Shown one piece after another: positions 35,507 to 44,266 of a stretch of 64,000 nt of DNA. The DNA comes from Runella aurantiaca. Its GTDB lineage: Bacteria > Bacteroidota > Bacteroidia > Cytophagales > Spirosomataceae. Both the position numbers and the translations under genes were made by a program. Where the stretch lies: assembly GCF_003339505.1 (NCBI RefSeq), contig NZ_QPIW01000034.1, forward strand, positions 1-64,000, read 5' to 3'. The number at the start of each line of letters is the position of its first letter. The first letter of the stretch is position 1. The notes under the pieces are model-generated. The model made no database searches and was not told where the DNA came from. It was given only the letters and a program-made list of their open reading frames with translations.

Positions 35507-36967
35507 TTACAGTAACCTAATCCAGACAATCAACCCGTCGGTCTTGAAAAAGAGGGCTAAAATGGTGATTGTCAGGAGTGAAATAAGAATTGTTGCTGCG
35601 TACGAAACAGGCGACGAAACCAGTGACGATGGGCTTTTTCGAAAAAATAGATAAAAGGGAATTTTAAAATAATAAAACAGTGAAACAACGGTATTGAGCA
35701 ACCCAACGACCAACAATATCACTAATAATGAGTCGCCATTGGCCTGATACGCTTCCCAAAGTGAGGAGAATACGAGTAATTTAGCCGTAAACCCTGCCGT
35801 GGGCGGCAGTCCAACCAAACCCAGCATCAGAACCGTAAAACAAACACTTAGTAAGGGATATGCCGCGCCTTTACCCGTGATAGAAGCCAAAGTTGGGGTA
35901 GCTGTATCTTGCCCCATTAAATCAATGAGAAGAAAAACTGCAATGTTGATGATGACATAGACAGTAATGTAAAACGCCGCGCTTTCAAACCCCGTTTGAT
36001 TAAACGCGGTCAACCCCACAATGATAAATCCTGCCTGTGCAATGCCAGAGTAAGCCATGAGTCGTTTTAGGTCGTTTTGCCAAAGGGCAGCGAGATTGCC
36101 GACCAAAATACTCACCAACGCAATGATGGCCATGAGTTTTTGAAAATCGGCAGGGAATACACTCAAAAGACGCATCAAGAGCAACAATGCCGCCGCTTTT
36201 GGGGCGGTTGATAAAAAAGACACAATGGGCGTGGGTGCAGATTCGTACACATCTGGTGGCCACACGTGAAACGGAACCAGCGAAAGTTTGAATAGCACGC
36301 CGCTCAAGGTGAGAAATCCTACCACCAACAAAATAAGCGGCGGATTTTGGGCTAACTGACTGGCAAATACGTCGCTCGTGAAATCCAACGTGCCCGTCAT
36401 CCCGTACAGTAGCGAAAGCCCGTACAGCATGATGGCCGAACTGAGTGCGCCAAACAAAAGGTATTTAATTCCGCCTTCTGCGGGTTTTTTGCCGCTGCCA
36501 AAGGTGACCATTAAATAAGACCCAATTGATACCAGTTCTATGGACAGGTACACGCTCAGGCCATTGGTGGCCATCGTCATCAGAAAAAGCCCTAAAACTA
36601 CGGCCAACAAAATACTGTAAAACTCGGCGGGGAGTTTTGTCTGCACAAATTGTACGTGTAGCAGCACTAATAGCGCCGTAAGGAGGATAATAAGTTTGAA
36701 GAAAACGGCTTTATGGTCAAGATAAATCAGGTGATGAAATAAATAACCGCCCAAGTCGTTCCATTGAAGACAAACCAACACCAAAGCGACCGCCAGCGCT
36801 CCGATAGTCAAGCTACGCAGGATGCCAGTAGTCTGCAACTGCCAAGGGCTGTATTTTAGCAGAATTTCACTGAGAATAATGAACAAAAATGCTCCTGCCA
36901 GCCACGTTTCAGGTAAAAAACCGGGCAGACTTTGGATAACGTGATAAAGATGGTCTTGGAGTCGCAA
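35507..36967 (-). CDS. nuoN: NADH-quinone oxidoreductase subunit N
   Basis: Proton-pumping antiporter-like subunit of respiratory complex I, about 486 residues and fourteen helices. Core motifs are YLSIELVSIGSYLMVTFGSGKK, GGIKYLLFGALSSAIMLYG, FHVWPPDVYESAPTPIVSFL and LKRLMAYSGIAQAGFIIVGL, with the conserved lysines and glutamate in the helices. No ATG is near the front: the frame allows TTG at 37000 or 36967. The later TTG is used because a -7 element (TACTTTTG, minus strand, 36990-36997) overlaps the first. The other thirteen nuo genes are not beside it; nuoN normally ends the operon. The upstream neighbour is divergent, so this gene has its own promoter. Confidence 0.87.
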   Translation of the reverse strand: MRLQDHLYHVIQSLPGFLPETWLAGAFLFIILSEILLKYSPWQLQTTGILRSLTIGALAVALVLVCLQWNDLGGYLFHHLIYLDHKAVFFKLIILLTALLVLLHVQFVQTKLPAEFYSILLAVVLGLFLMTMATNGLSVYLSIELVSIGSYLMVTFGSGKKPAEGGIKYLLFGALSSAIMLYGLSLLYGMTGTLDFTSDVFASQLAQNPPLILLVVGFLTLSGVLFKLSLVPFHVWPPDVYESAPTPIVSFLSTAPKAAALLLLMRLLSVFPADFQKLMAIIALVSILVGNLAALWQNDLKRLMAYSGIAQAGFIIVGLTAFNQTGFESAAFYITVYVIINIAVFLLIDLMGQDTATPTLASITGKGAAYPLLSVCFTVLMLGLVGLPPTAGFTAKLLVFSSLWEAYQANGDSLLVILLVVGLLNTVVSLFYYFKIPFYLFFRKSPSSLVSSPVSYAATILISLLTITILALFFKTDGLIVWIRLL

Positions 36968-36989
36968 GGTAGATTGTTTAATTTGCTCG

Positions 36990-36997
36990 CAAAAGTA
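36990..36997 (-). promoter_or_regulatory. candidate -7 element (TACTTTTG)
   Basis: Exact match to TAnnTTTG on the minus strand, 22 bases before the TTG at 36967. It is also only 10 bases from the divergent start at 37007, so the two genes share a very short control region. Confidence 0.4.
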
Positions 36998-37006
36998 CAA
37001 CGCAAC

Positions 37007-37648
37007 ATGAAAAAGTCATTACTCTGTGGGGGATTGATTTTACTAACCCTCGTAACTTATGCCCAAAGTATGTTTATTCAGGACATCAACGGGCGTCCTA
37101 TTTTCGAAAATGGATACGTAGAAATCGAAGGTTCACCCTACCTCAACGACGCATGGTCGAGGGGGAGTGTCAAAGCCAAAAATAATGGCAAAACCTATGA
37201 GCTGGCAAAAATGCGGTATGACCTCTACAAAGACGAACTCGAATACGAAGAAAACCAAAAGCCGTACCGGTTCAGCAGCGAAATTACGGAGTTTTCGACC
37301 AACGACGGCGTGTTTAGAAGTGGTTTTCCAGCGATAGAATCCCTTACCGCCCGAAATTTTTATCAGGTAATGTACGACGGAAATGTTAAATTACTAAAAC
37401 ACAGCACCGTTAGGATTCAGACCGAAAAACTGTACAGCTCGGCCACCCAGACCAAACGTTTTATGAAAGAAGATGCGTTGTATTTGTTTAAAAACGGCAC
37501 CTTGACCCGCCTCAAAAAAGACAAAAAAGCGTTGTTGGAAGCCCTCGGCGACAAGCAGGTCGAGTTGGAAACGTTTATCAAAGACCAAAAATTGAAACTC
37601 TCCAAAGAAGAAGATATTCTGCGCGTAGTGGAGAAGTATGAAGGATAA
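37007..37648 (+). CDS. secreted hypothetical protein
   Basis: Exported protein of 213 residues with a signal peptide (MKKSLLCGGLILLTLVTYAQ). The mature part begins with SMFIQDINGRPIFENGYVEI and is rich in charged residues, ending in a predicted helix pair (LKKDKKALLEALGDKQVELETFIK). No named domain was recognised; such short periplasmic proteins are frequent in this group. The start at 37007 is chosen because the signal peptide opens there. It is divergent from nuoN and is followed by a strong bidirectional terminator. Confidence 0.75.
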   Translation: MKKSLLCGGLILLTLVTYAQSMFIQDINGRPIFENGYVEIEGSPYLNDAWSRGSVKAKNNGKTYELAKMRYDLYKDELEYEENQKPYRFSSEITEFSTNDGVFRSGFPAIESLTARNFYQVMYDGNVKLLKHSTVRIQTEKLYSSATQTKRFMKEDALYLFKNGTLTRLKKDKKALLEALGDKQVELETFIKDQKLKLSKEEDILRVVEKYEG

Positions 37649-37681
37649 TAATTGTTGATTATCAAAGTTTTAGGGTACTCT

Positions 37682-37719
37682 AAAAAAGAAGGACGCATTT
37701 TCGTGCGCCCTTCTTTTTT
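37682..37719. terminator. bidirectional intrinsic terminator
   Basis: Six A residues, an 11-base stem interrupted by one A-C mismatch and extended by four pairs, a 6-base loop and six T residues. It separates the secreted protein gene from the converging pgk and can act on both strands. Confidence 0.85.
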
Positions 37720-37737
37720 GAAGGAATATTGAAAAAA

Positions 37738-38925
37738 TTAAGCCAACGCCGCTACGCCGGGCAATTCTTTTCCTTCCATGTATTCGAGCAATGCTCCGCC
37801 ACCCGTTGAAACGTAGCTCACGCGGTCGCCGTAGCCAGCGTTGTTGATGGCCGAGGCCGAATCTCCCCCGCCGATGAGCGAGAACGCACCGTTTTCCTCG
37901 GTTGCTTTGACCACTGCTTTAGCGATGGCGTCAGTACCGATAGCAAAGTTAGGGAATTCAAATACACCCATCGGGCCATTCCAAAGAATGGTTTTTGAAG
38001 TACGTACTACTTCTTCAAACAATGCAATACTTTCTGGACCAATATCTAACCCTTCCCAGCCGTCGGGGATTTGTCCAGTGGCAACGATTTGGCGGTTGGC
38101 GTCGTTTGAAAAAGCATCGGCGCATACATTATCCACGGGCATGATGATATTCACGCCTTTGGCTTTGGCTTTTTCCAGAATTTCGAGGGCTAATTCTTGT
38201 TTGTCAGCTTCTAAAAGTGACTTTCCAATTTTACCGCCGAGGGCTTTGGTGAATGTATAAGTCATTCCGCCTCCGATGATGAGATTGTCCACTTTGTCCA
38301 AAAGACGCTCAATGATGAGGATTTTGTCAGAGATTTTGGCGCCTCCCATGATGGCCGTGAAAGGGCGCTCGGCGTGTTCGAGAATGCGCTGGGCATTGTC
38401 GATTTCGGCTTGCATAACGTAACCGCAGATACGGTCTTCAAAAAATTGTCCGATAACGGCCGTAGAAGCGTGGGCGCGGTGCGCGGTTCCGAAGGCATCA
38501 TTTACCCAAACATCGCCGAGTTTTGAAAGTTTTTCGGCAAAGGCAGCATCGCCTTTTTCTTCCTGCTTATAAAAACGAAGGTTTTCGAGCAACAGGATTT
38601 CGCCGGGTTGGAGGGTGGTAGCTTGGTCGTAGGCAGATTCTCCGATGCAATCATCGGCAAATTTGACTGAAACCCCCAAGATTACTGATAATGGGTTGAT
38701 TAAGTGTTTAAGTGAATATTTTTCGGTTGGGCCGTCTTTCGGCCGCCCCAAATGTGACATCAGAACGCAGGAGCCGCCGTCTGCCAAAATTTTGCGGATG
38801 GTGGGGAGGGTCGCCTGAATACGGGTGTCGTCAGTAATTTCGAATTTTTCATTGAGGGGCACGTTGAAGTCCACGCGAATAAGCGCTCGTTTCCCTGCAA
38901 AATTGTACGAATCTACGGTTTTCAT
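37738..38925 (-). CDS. pgk: phosphoglycerate kinase
   Basis: Glycolytic enzyme of 395 residues that transfers phosphate between 1,3-bisphosphoglycerate and ADP. Start 38925 ([20 protein letters not shown]) is chosen over an upstream in-frame ATG since it gives the family's usual length. Landmarks are [77 protein letters not shown], and the nucleotide-binding [34 protein letters not shown]. All catalytic segments are intact. A -7-like element, TATTTTTG on the minus strand at 38965-38972, precedes it by 40 bases. Confidence 0.98.
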   Translation of the reverse strand: MKTVDSYNFAGKRALIRVDFNVPLNEKFEITDDTRIQATLPTIRKILADGGSCVLMSHLGRPKDGPTEKYSLKHLINPLSVILGVSVKFADDCIGESAYDQATTLQPGEILLLENLRFYKQEEKGDAAFAEKLSKLGDVWVNDAFGTAHRAHASTAVIGQFFEDRICGYVMQAEIDNAQRILEHAERPFTAIMGGAKISDKILIIERLLDKVDNLIIGGGMTYTFTKALGGKIGKSLLEADKQELALEILEKAKAKGVNIIMPVDNVCADAFSNDANRQIVATGQIPDGWEGLDIGPESIALFEEVVRTSKTILWNGPMGVFEFPNFAIGTDAIAKAVVKATEENGAFSLIGGGDSASAINNAGYGDRVSYVSTGGGALLEYMEGKELPGVAALA

Positions 38926-39082
38926 AGGATTCCAGTGGGTTGAACTAAAGATTGATTTACAGGACAAAAATAGTTTTTTCGGCCCACTACCCTCACATTA
39001 TCCGTTTTTTCTTTTTACAAACTGCCTCAGAAAGAGTGGTTGAAGGAGAATCGTAGCGGGTTTTGGGAATAAATGAACCATA

Positions 39083-39116
39083 AAAAATCCCCTTAACCGA
39101 GGCCAAGGGGATTTTT
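39083..39116 (-). terminator. intrinsic terminator of the uronate operon
   Basis: A 12-base stem (39083-39094 with 39105-39116) with a 10-base loop and A/T runs on both arms, 16 bases past the last gene of the operon. It can end minus-strand transcription. Confidence 0.85.
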
Positions 39117-39132
39117 GTGAAAAATAAAGTCA

Positions 39133-39570
39133 TTAAATTTTTACGGCCTGTCGGGCCAACAATTTCCAACCTCCTTTTTGTTTTTGCCACACCATCAAAA
39201 GCGAGAGATTTGCCGTGCCGGGCTTACCGCTATTGTTGGTGGTCCCCGCCAATTTATGACGTACGATGGCGGCGTTACCAGCTATTTTGATGGTTTGTTC
39301 CGTCAGGCTGATAGTTACAAAATCAGATTCGCCGCTTACAATAGCGCGCACAAATTCCGCTTTGTCTTCAATTTTGCCGTTGGAGTGGCCATAGCTGAGG
39401 GCTTCATCGGTGAGGTTTTCGAGCGTTGCTTTGTCGGCGTCAATCATTGCTTTTTTGAGTGCTTCTACGGCACTCGCAACCGCTGCTTCATCTTTTGATT
39501 GGGCAAAAGTTGTATTGAGAACCGAGAAACAAGTAATCAGTAAAAATGTGAGGGCCTTTTTCATAGTCAT
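39133..39570 (-). CDS. secreted NTF2-like (DUF4440-type) protein
   Basis: Exported protein of 145 residues. A signal peptide (MTMKKALTFLLITCFSVLNTTFAQ) precedes an NTF2-like fold: AVASAVEALKKAMIDADKATL, then SYGHSNGKIEDKAEFVRAIV and a closing beta sheet ending KQKGGWKLLARQAVKI. Members often bind small ligands or act as isomerase-like proteins; the role is not known. It starts 2 bases after the exuT-like transporter stop, so it is the last gene of the uronate operon and may bind a uronate or an intermediate (inference). Confidence 0.82.
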   Translation of the reverse strand: MTMKKALTFLLITCFSVLNTTFAQSKDEAAVASAVEALKKAMIDADKATLENLTDEALSYGHSNGKIEDKAEFVRAIVSGESDFVTISLTEQTIKIAGNAAIVRHKLAGTTNNSGKPGTANLSLLMVWQKQKGGWKLLARQAVKI

Positions 39571-39572
39571 TT

Positions 39573-40874
39573 TTATAAATCTACCGGTTTCATTTTAGGG
39601 ACCAAGAAGTGCATAATCGTCCACGCCAATACGTAAGCGGCACCGCACACGAAAAACATGATGTAATAGGCCGTCTCGATTTGGTTGATAGAACGGTAAT
39701 AGACAAACATGTTTTTTTGAACCAAAGCAGAAAGTAAAATCCCGCCCAAGGCGCCAAACATCCCACCAATTCCGGTGACGGAGGCGGTGGTGTATTTGGG
39801 GAACATATCCGAAACCGTAGTGAAGATATTGGCGCTCCACGCTTGGTGAGCGGCGGCGGCAAATCCAATGACACAAACGGCATACCACATGTCAATGCTG
39901 CCTAAAATTTGCGAGAAAATAATCGGCGATACACAAAGGGCATAAATAAGCATGGAAGTTTTGCGCGCCCTGAACACGGGCCAGCCTGTTTTTATAAGGT
40001 ACATTGGCAAGTAACCACCCAAAACACTGCCAAAGGTTGAGAGTGTATACACTACCGCAACAGGAATGGCAATCTGAGTACCCGTAAGTTTGTATTGGCT
40101 TTGCAAAAAGTCGGGCAACCAGAAAAGATAAAACCACCAGATAGGGTCGGTGAGGAGCTTGCCAATGGCGAATGCCCAAGTTTGGCGGAAACTTAAAAGT
40201 TTGAACCAAGAAACCTGCGGCTTATTGACATCGTTTTTGTCGGCCAGTACTTCAGCGGCATCAGAATGTATGTAATCGTATTCGGCTTTTGAAAGTTTTG
40301 GGCTTTTGCTTGGTACTTCATAAAACATCAGCCAAAGCACGAGCCACACAAAACCCAACATCCCCGTAATAATAAACGCCCATTGCCAACCCATTTCGGC
40401 GGCGATAAAAGGAACTGAAAGGGGAGCCACAATGGCGCCGAAGTTGGTGCCAGAGTTGAAAATTCCTGTGGCAAAAGCACGTTCTTTTTTAGGAAACCAT
40501 TCGGCAACGGTCTTGATGGCGGCGGGAAAGTTTCCAGCTTCTGTAATACCGAGCGCCGAACGTACAACAGCAAACCCAAAAACAGTATTCACCAAGGCAT
40601 GGGCTACGGCCGCCACGCTCCACAAAGTAGTAGCAACGGCGTAGCCGATTTTGGTGCCCAGCTTATCGACCAAACGCCCAGCGCCGAGCATCCCGAAGGC
40701 GTAAAAAAGTTTGAAGGCGATTTCAATGTTGGCGTAGTCACCATCGTTCCAGTTCAGTTCTTCCGAAAGGGTGGATTTTAATAAACTGATTACCTGCCTG
40801 TCGAGGTAGTTAATGGTGGTTGCGAAAAATACCAGACCGCAAATGGTCCAGCGATAATTACCGATTTTTTCCAT
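39573..40874 (-). CDS. ExuT-like MFS hexuronate transporter
   Basis: Major facilitator superfamily transporter of 433 residues with twelve helices. NYLDRQVISLLKSTLSEELN, the motif GRLVDKLGTKIGYAVATTLW, GITEAGNFPAAIKTVAEWFP, and NSGTNFGAIVAPLSVPFI are typical of the anion:cation symporter family that contains ExuT (galacturonate/glucuronate). Its position in an operon with uxaC, uxaB, kdgK and eda supports uronate uptake across the inner membrane. It starts 70 bases after the eda stop, and the gap contains a palindromic repeat; it is followed at 2 bases by an NTF2-like gene. Confidence 0.88.
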   Translation of the reverse strand: MEKIGNYRWTICGLVFFATTINYLDRQVISLLKSTLSEELNWNDGDYANIEIAFKLFYAFGMLGAGRLVDKLGTKIGYAVATTLWSVAAVAHALVNTVFGFAVVRSALGITEAGNFPAAIKTVAEWFPKKERAFATGIFNSGTNFGAIVAPLSVPFIAAEMGWQWAFIITGMLGFVWLVLWLMFYEVPSKSPKLSKAEYDYIHSDAAEVLADKNDVNKPQVSWFKLLSFRQTWAFAIGKLLTDPIWWFYLFWLPDFLQSQYKLTGTQIAIPVAVVYTLSTFGSVLGGYLPMYLIKTGWPVFRARKTSMLIYALCVSPIIFSQILGSIDMWYAVCVIGFAAAAHQAWSANIFTTVSDMFPKYTTASVTGIGGMFGALGGILLSALVQKNMFVYYRSINQIETAYYIMFFVCGAAYVLAWTIMHFLVPKMKPVDL

Positions 40875-40892
40875 GTAGAAGAAGGGTTTTGT

Positions 40893-40952
40893 AACAACAT
40901 AGGCACAAAGGGCACATAGCTTCTGGCTATACAGTCTGTGTTTCTATGCGGT
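40893..40952. repeat. palindromic CACATAG-type repeat overlapping the end of eda
   Basis: Two arms, AACAACATAGGCACAAAG and a complementary downstream arm ending CTATGCGGTT, are imperfect reverse complements with an inner GGCACATAGC / GGCTATA pairing. The stop codon and the last two codons of eda lie inside the right arm, so the repeat probably inserted at or close to the gene end. Confidence 0.6.
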
Positions 40953-41615
40953 TGGAGCGAGGGTTTGGTAATAGGTTAGTAATGTATTTATCTTTTGGGC
41001 TATTTCTTCAAAATTACCTGCTTCGACAACGGCCTTTGGGAAGAGTTGTGAGCCGATGCCCACCGCACTTACCCCAGCGCTAAACCACTCTTTTAGGCTT
41101 TCGGAGGTGGGCTCTACGCCTCCCGTTACCATCACTTTAACCTTGGGTAAAGGGCCTTTCAAAGCTTTGACAAATCCAGAACCCACGACATTTCCTGGAA
41201 AGACTTTTACAATTTCTGCACCTAGTAAAGTAGCATTGTAAACTTCCGAAACGGTCATGGCACCAGGCATCCAAGCGATGTTTTGCGCCTTGCACACTTC
41301 GGCCACATCCATTGTGGTACAGGGTTGAACCACAAAATCAGCGCCCAACGCAATGAATTCCTCCGCCTGAAGCGCATTGAAAACGGTTCCAATACCTAAA
41401 GCCATTTTTGGGTAGTTTGTACTGATAAAATCGCGTAATACTTTGAAAACTTCTTTGGCGTTTTCGCCGCGATTGGTAAACTCAAACGCCCGAATCCCTC
41501 CGTCGTAACAGGCTTTAATGATTTGGCAGGTTACTTCTGCGTCGGGATGATAAAACACCGGGACGATGGGTGCGCTTGTCAGGGTTTGATAAACGAGTTG
41601 TGGTTCAAAAGCCAT
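40944..41615 (-). CDS. eda: 2-keto-3-deoxy-6-phosphogluconate aldolase
   Basis: Cytoplasmic class I aldolase of 223 residues that splits KDPG into pyruvate and glyceraldehyde 3-phosphate. The Schiff-base lysine is Lys137 in EIVKVFPGNVVG, the catalytic Glu45 is in FEFTNRGEN, and the phosphate-binding MVTGGVEPTSES and VGIGSQLFPK follow. The gene is 20 bases after kdgK on the same strand, giving the last two steps of uronate breakdown. The final codons fall inside a palindromic repeat, so the C-terminal residues may differ from relatives. Confidence 0.95.
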   Translation of the reverse strand: MAFEPQLVYQTLTSAPIVPVFYHPDAEVTCQIIKACYDGGIRAFEFTNRGENAKEVFKVLRDFISTNYPKMALGIGTVFNALQAEEFIALGADFVVQPCTTMDVAEVCKAQNIAWMPGAMTVSEVYNATLLGAEIVKVFPGNVVGSGFVKALKGPLPKVKVMVTGGVEPTSESLKEWFSAGVSAVGIGSQLFPKAVVEAGNFEEIAQKINTLLTYYQTLAPTA

Positions 41616-41635
41616 TGATATCGTTGTTGTTTACA

Positions 41636-42673
41636 TTAATTCTCACTCAAAACGTTGTTTAACGTTTCTTTTACTTTTTCTACGGTTTGCTGCGAGGCAT
41701 CGCCGTATTCCTGCAATTTGCCAAACGCCGCCGCTGCCGCAAAATCAATGATGTCTTGCGGAGCGTGTTGGTGGTGTAGGCCATAAATAAGACCGCCCAT
41801 AAAACAATCGCCGCTGCCTACTTTATCCACCACTTTCTGGGTGGTAAATTCGGGGGAAACGTACTGTATGCCGTCTTTGAACAAAGTGGTATAATACTGA
41901 ATTCCTTCTTCGAACGCGTCAAAACGGAAGGTATTGGCCACGACTTTGCATTTCGGGAATGTCGCCTGAATATTTTCGGCAGTGGCAATGCTGTGGGCCA
42001 AATACTTCTCCTGCGTAGGATTTTGCTCCACCGTTTTGTCAACTGGAATCCCCAAAAGTGTATTAGCGGCCCAGATATTACCCATGATTACGTCGCAGTA
42101 CTGCGCCAAGGCGGGCATGATTTCGACGGGTTTTTTACCAAACTGCCATAGTTTGGCGCGGTAGTTTAAATCTACAGAAATGGTGATGCCCAAGCGCGAA
42201 GCTACCTGTAATGCTTCCAGACAGGCATCTGCTACATCTTGGTTGAGGGCGGGGCTGATGGCGCTAAAATGAAACCACGAGCAACCTTCCAAAATCTGTT
42301 CCCAATCTACTTTGCCCACTTTTAATTCTGAAAACGAAGAAAAAGCCCTGTCATAAATCACGCCAGCGTTTTTTAAATCTGCGCCCTGTGGCAAATAATA
42401 CGCACCGATGCGCGACCCAAAATGTCGAATGCCAGATGTTTCAATCCCTTTTTCCTCAATATAGGCTTCGATTTCGGTCGAGAGTTGGTTTTCGGGTAAA
42501 ACTGTGCTGTAGCGTACCGGCACTTTCCAATTGGCGAGGGCATTGGCTACGTTGAGTTCGGCACCGCCGACAAAAACGGGCATGTTAGCCTGTTTAATCC
42601 ACTCACCATTGAGTTGCGGTGAAAAACGCAATAGTAATTCTCCAAAACAACAAATAGTATTTCCTGTACGCAA
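41636..42673 (-). CDS. kdgK: 2-dehydro-3-deoxygluconokinase
   Basis: PfkB-family sugar kinase of 345 residues that phosphorylates KDG to KDPG. The N-terminal CFGELLLRFSPQ and FVGGAELNVANALANWKVPV, the later ISVDLNYRAKLW, and the C-terminal anion-hole motif DKVGSGDCFMGGLIYGL are typical; the catalytic Asp is in GSGDCF. Only 20 bases separate it from eda. Upstream lie two hairpin repeats and then uxaC. With eda it forms the lower part of the uronate route. Confidence 0.92.
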   Translation of the reverse strand: MRTGNTICCFGELLLRFSPQLNGEWIKQANMPVFVGGAELNVANALANWKVPVRYSTVLPENQLSTEIEAYIEEKGIETSGIRHFGSRIGAYYLPQGADLKNAGVIYDRAFSSFSELKVGKVDWEQILEGCSWFHFSAISPALNQDVADACLEALQVASRLGITISVDLNYRAKLWQFGKKPVEIMPALAQYCDVIMGNIWAANTLLGIPVDKTVEQNPTQEKYLAHSIATAENIQATFPKCKVVANTFRFDAFEEGIQYYTTLFKDGIQYVSPEFTTQKVVDKVGSGDCFMGGLIYGLHHQHAPQDIIDFAAAAAFGKLQEYGDASQQTVEKVKETLNNVLSEN

Positions 42674-42748
42674 GGGTGTATTCTTTTGGTTATCAATTGT
42701 TTAATTAAGTAATAGCATCTGTTTGACATGTAGTGTTGGTTTAATACG

Positions 42749-42809
42749 TGCTGATGGTTTCTCAAAACCATCAGCATCCGTGAGGGCGGTTTCTCAAAAC
42801 CGCCCTCAC
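42749..42809. repeat. two adjacent hairpins with identical tips and different arms
   Basis: Hairpin A is a 12-base stem (42749-42760 with 42765-42776), and hairpin B a 13-base stem (42780-42792 with 42797-42809). Both have the loop CTCA and the same inner GGTTT/AAACC, but the outer arms are unrelated (GCTGAT versus GTGAGGGC). They lie between uxaC and kdgK inside the operon and lack a T-run. Confidence 0.8.
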
Positions 42810-42838
42810 ACGCGCCCTAAAACCAACCCGACAGATTC

Positions 42839-44248
42839 TTAAAATCCGAAATATTGCTTGGCGTTATTGTAGCAAATATTCTGAACTACCTGTCCAATCC
42901 ACTCGGTATCATTGGGCAATTCGCCATTTTCGATGTCGTTGCCGAACATATTACACAAAATACGACGGAAATACTCGTGACGAGGAAACGATAAAAACGA
43001 ACGTGAATCGGTGAGCATTCCGACGAAGCGACTCAACAGCCCCATGTTCGACAGCGCATTCATTTGTCTTTCCATGCCGTCTTTCTGGTCCATAAACCAC
43101 CAACCCGAGCCGAACTGGATTTTTCCCGCTACTGAGCCGTCGTTGAAATTACCAATCATGGTGGCAATCACTTCGTTGTCGGCAGGGTTGAGGTTATAAA
43201 TGATGGTTTTTGCCAATTGGTTGTATTCATCCAAACGGCCTAAAAATTTAGACAAAGCCATTGCCTGCGACCAGTCGCCGATGGAATCCCAGCCCGTATC
43301 GGGACCAAGCAGACGCAGCGCGCGGGTATTGTTGTTGCGCAATGCACCGATGTGGAATTGCTGCGTCCAGCCCAGTTCGTGGTACATGGTGCCGAGGTAG
43401 TGCAAAATCGCGGATTGGTACAATACCTGCTCCGCCGAGGTGATGGTTTGGCCCGCCAATGCTTTTTTGAAAATCGCGTTGGCATCTTCGGGCGTAAAAT
43501 CAGCCGCGTATAATTGTTCCAGACCGTGGTCAGACAACAAACAACCTAAGGAAGCGAAAAAGTCAGCCCGGGCGCGTAGGGCTTTGGTCAAATCGTCGTA
43601 CGATGTGATTTCAAAACCTACAATAGTGGCTAGTTTTTGGATGAAACCCGCAAAGTTTGGATTACCGATTAAAATAAATTTGTCGGGACGAAAAGCGGGA
43701 CGCATTTGAATTTCAAAAGTGCCTTCGTTTTTCAATTGCTGATGGTATTCTAGCGAATCCAGTGGGTCGTCGGTGGTACAGACGACTTCGACGTTCATTT
43801 TACGCAACAGATTTCGCACCGAATAATCGGGCGTGCGGAGTTTTTCGGAGCACTCATCGTAGATTTTTCGGGCCGTTTTAGGGCTCAAAATATCGTGAAC
43901 GTCAAAATAACGCTGCAACTCCAAATGTGTCCAGTGGTAAAGCGGATTTCGAAGGGTATACGGAACGGTTTCAGCCCATTTTTCAAACTTTTGATAATCA
44001 CTTTTGTCGCCCGTACAGTAGCTCTCGTCTACTCCGTTGGTACGCATTCCTCGCCACTTGTAGTGGTCGCCGTAGAGCCAAATCTGCGTTAAATTCTCAA
44101 AGTTTTTATCGTTAACGATTTGGTCGGGCGGCAAGTGATTGTGGTAATCAATGATGGGCATCTGTTTCGCAAACTCATGATAAAGCGTGCGTGCCGCGTC
44201 GGTTTGCAGCAAAAAGTCTTCGTCTAAAAAAGTTTTAGTGACCAACAT
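42839..44248 (-). CDS. uxaC: glucuronate isomerase
   Basis: Enzyme of 469 residues that converts D-glucuronate to D-fructuronate and D-galacturonate to D-tagaturonate. Family landmarks are IIDYHNHLPPDQIVNDKNFE near the front (the metal-binding HxH), HYKWRGMRTNGVDESYCTG, the central VVCTTDDPLDSLEYH, and the C-terminal GSGWWFMDQKDGMERQMNAL and LTDSRSFLSFPRHEYFRRIL. Length fits. It lies 18 bases after uxaB on the same strand. UxaA, the altronate dehydratase that would follow UxaB, is not in the window. Confidence 0.97.
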   Translation of the reverse strand: MLVTKTFLDEDFLLQTDAARTLYHEFAKQMPIIDYHNHLPPDQIVNDKNFENLTQIWLYGDHYKWRGMRTNGVDESYCTGDKSDYQKFEKWAETVPYTLRNPLYHWTHLELQRYFDVHDILSPKTARKIYDECSEKLRTPDYSVRNLLRKMNVEVVCTTDDPLDSLEYHQQLKNEGTFEIQMRPAFRPDKFILIGNPNFAGFIQKLATIVGFEITSYDDLTKALRARADFFASLGCLLSDHGLEQLYAADFTPEDANAIFKKALAGQTITSAEQVLYQSAILHYLGTMYHELGWTQQFHIGALRNNNTRALRLLGPDTGWDSIGDWSQAMALSKFLGRLDEYNQLAKTIIYNLNPADNEVIATMIGNFNDGSVAGKIQFGSGWWFMDQKDGMERQMNALSNMGLLSRFVGMLTDSRSFLSFPRHEYFRRILCNMFGNDIENGELPNDTEWIGQVVQNICYNNAKQYFGF

Positions 44249-44266
44249 TTTAGTATAGCTAGATGG

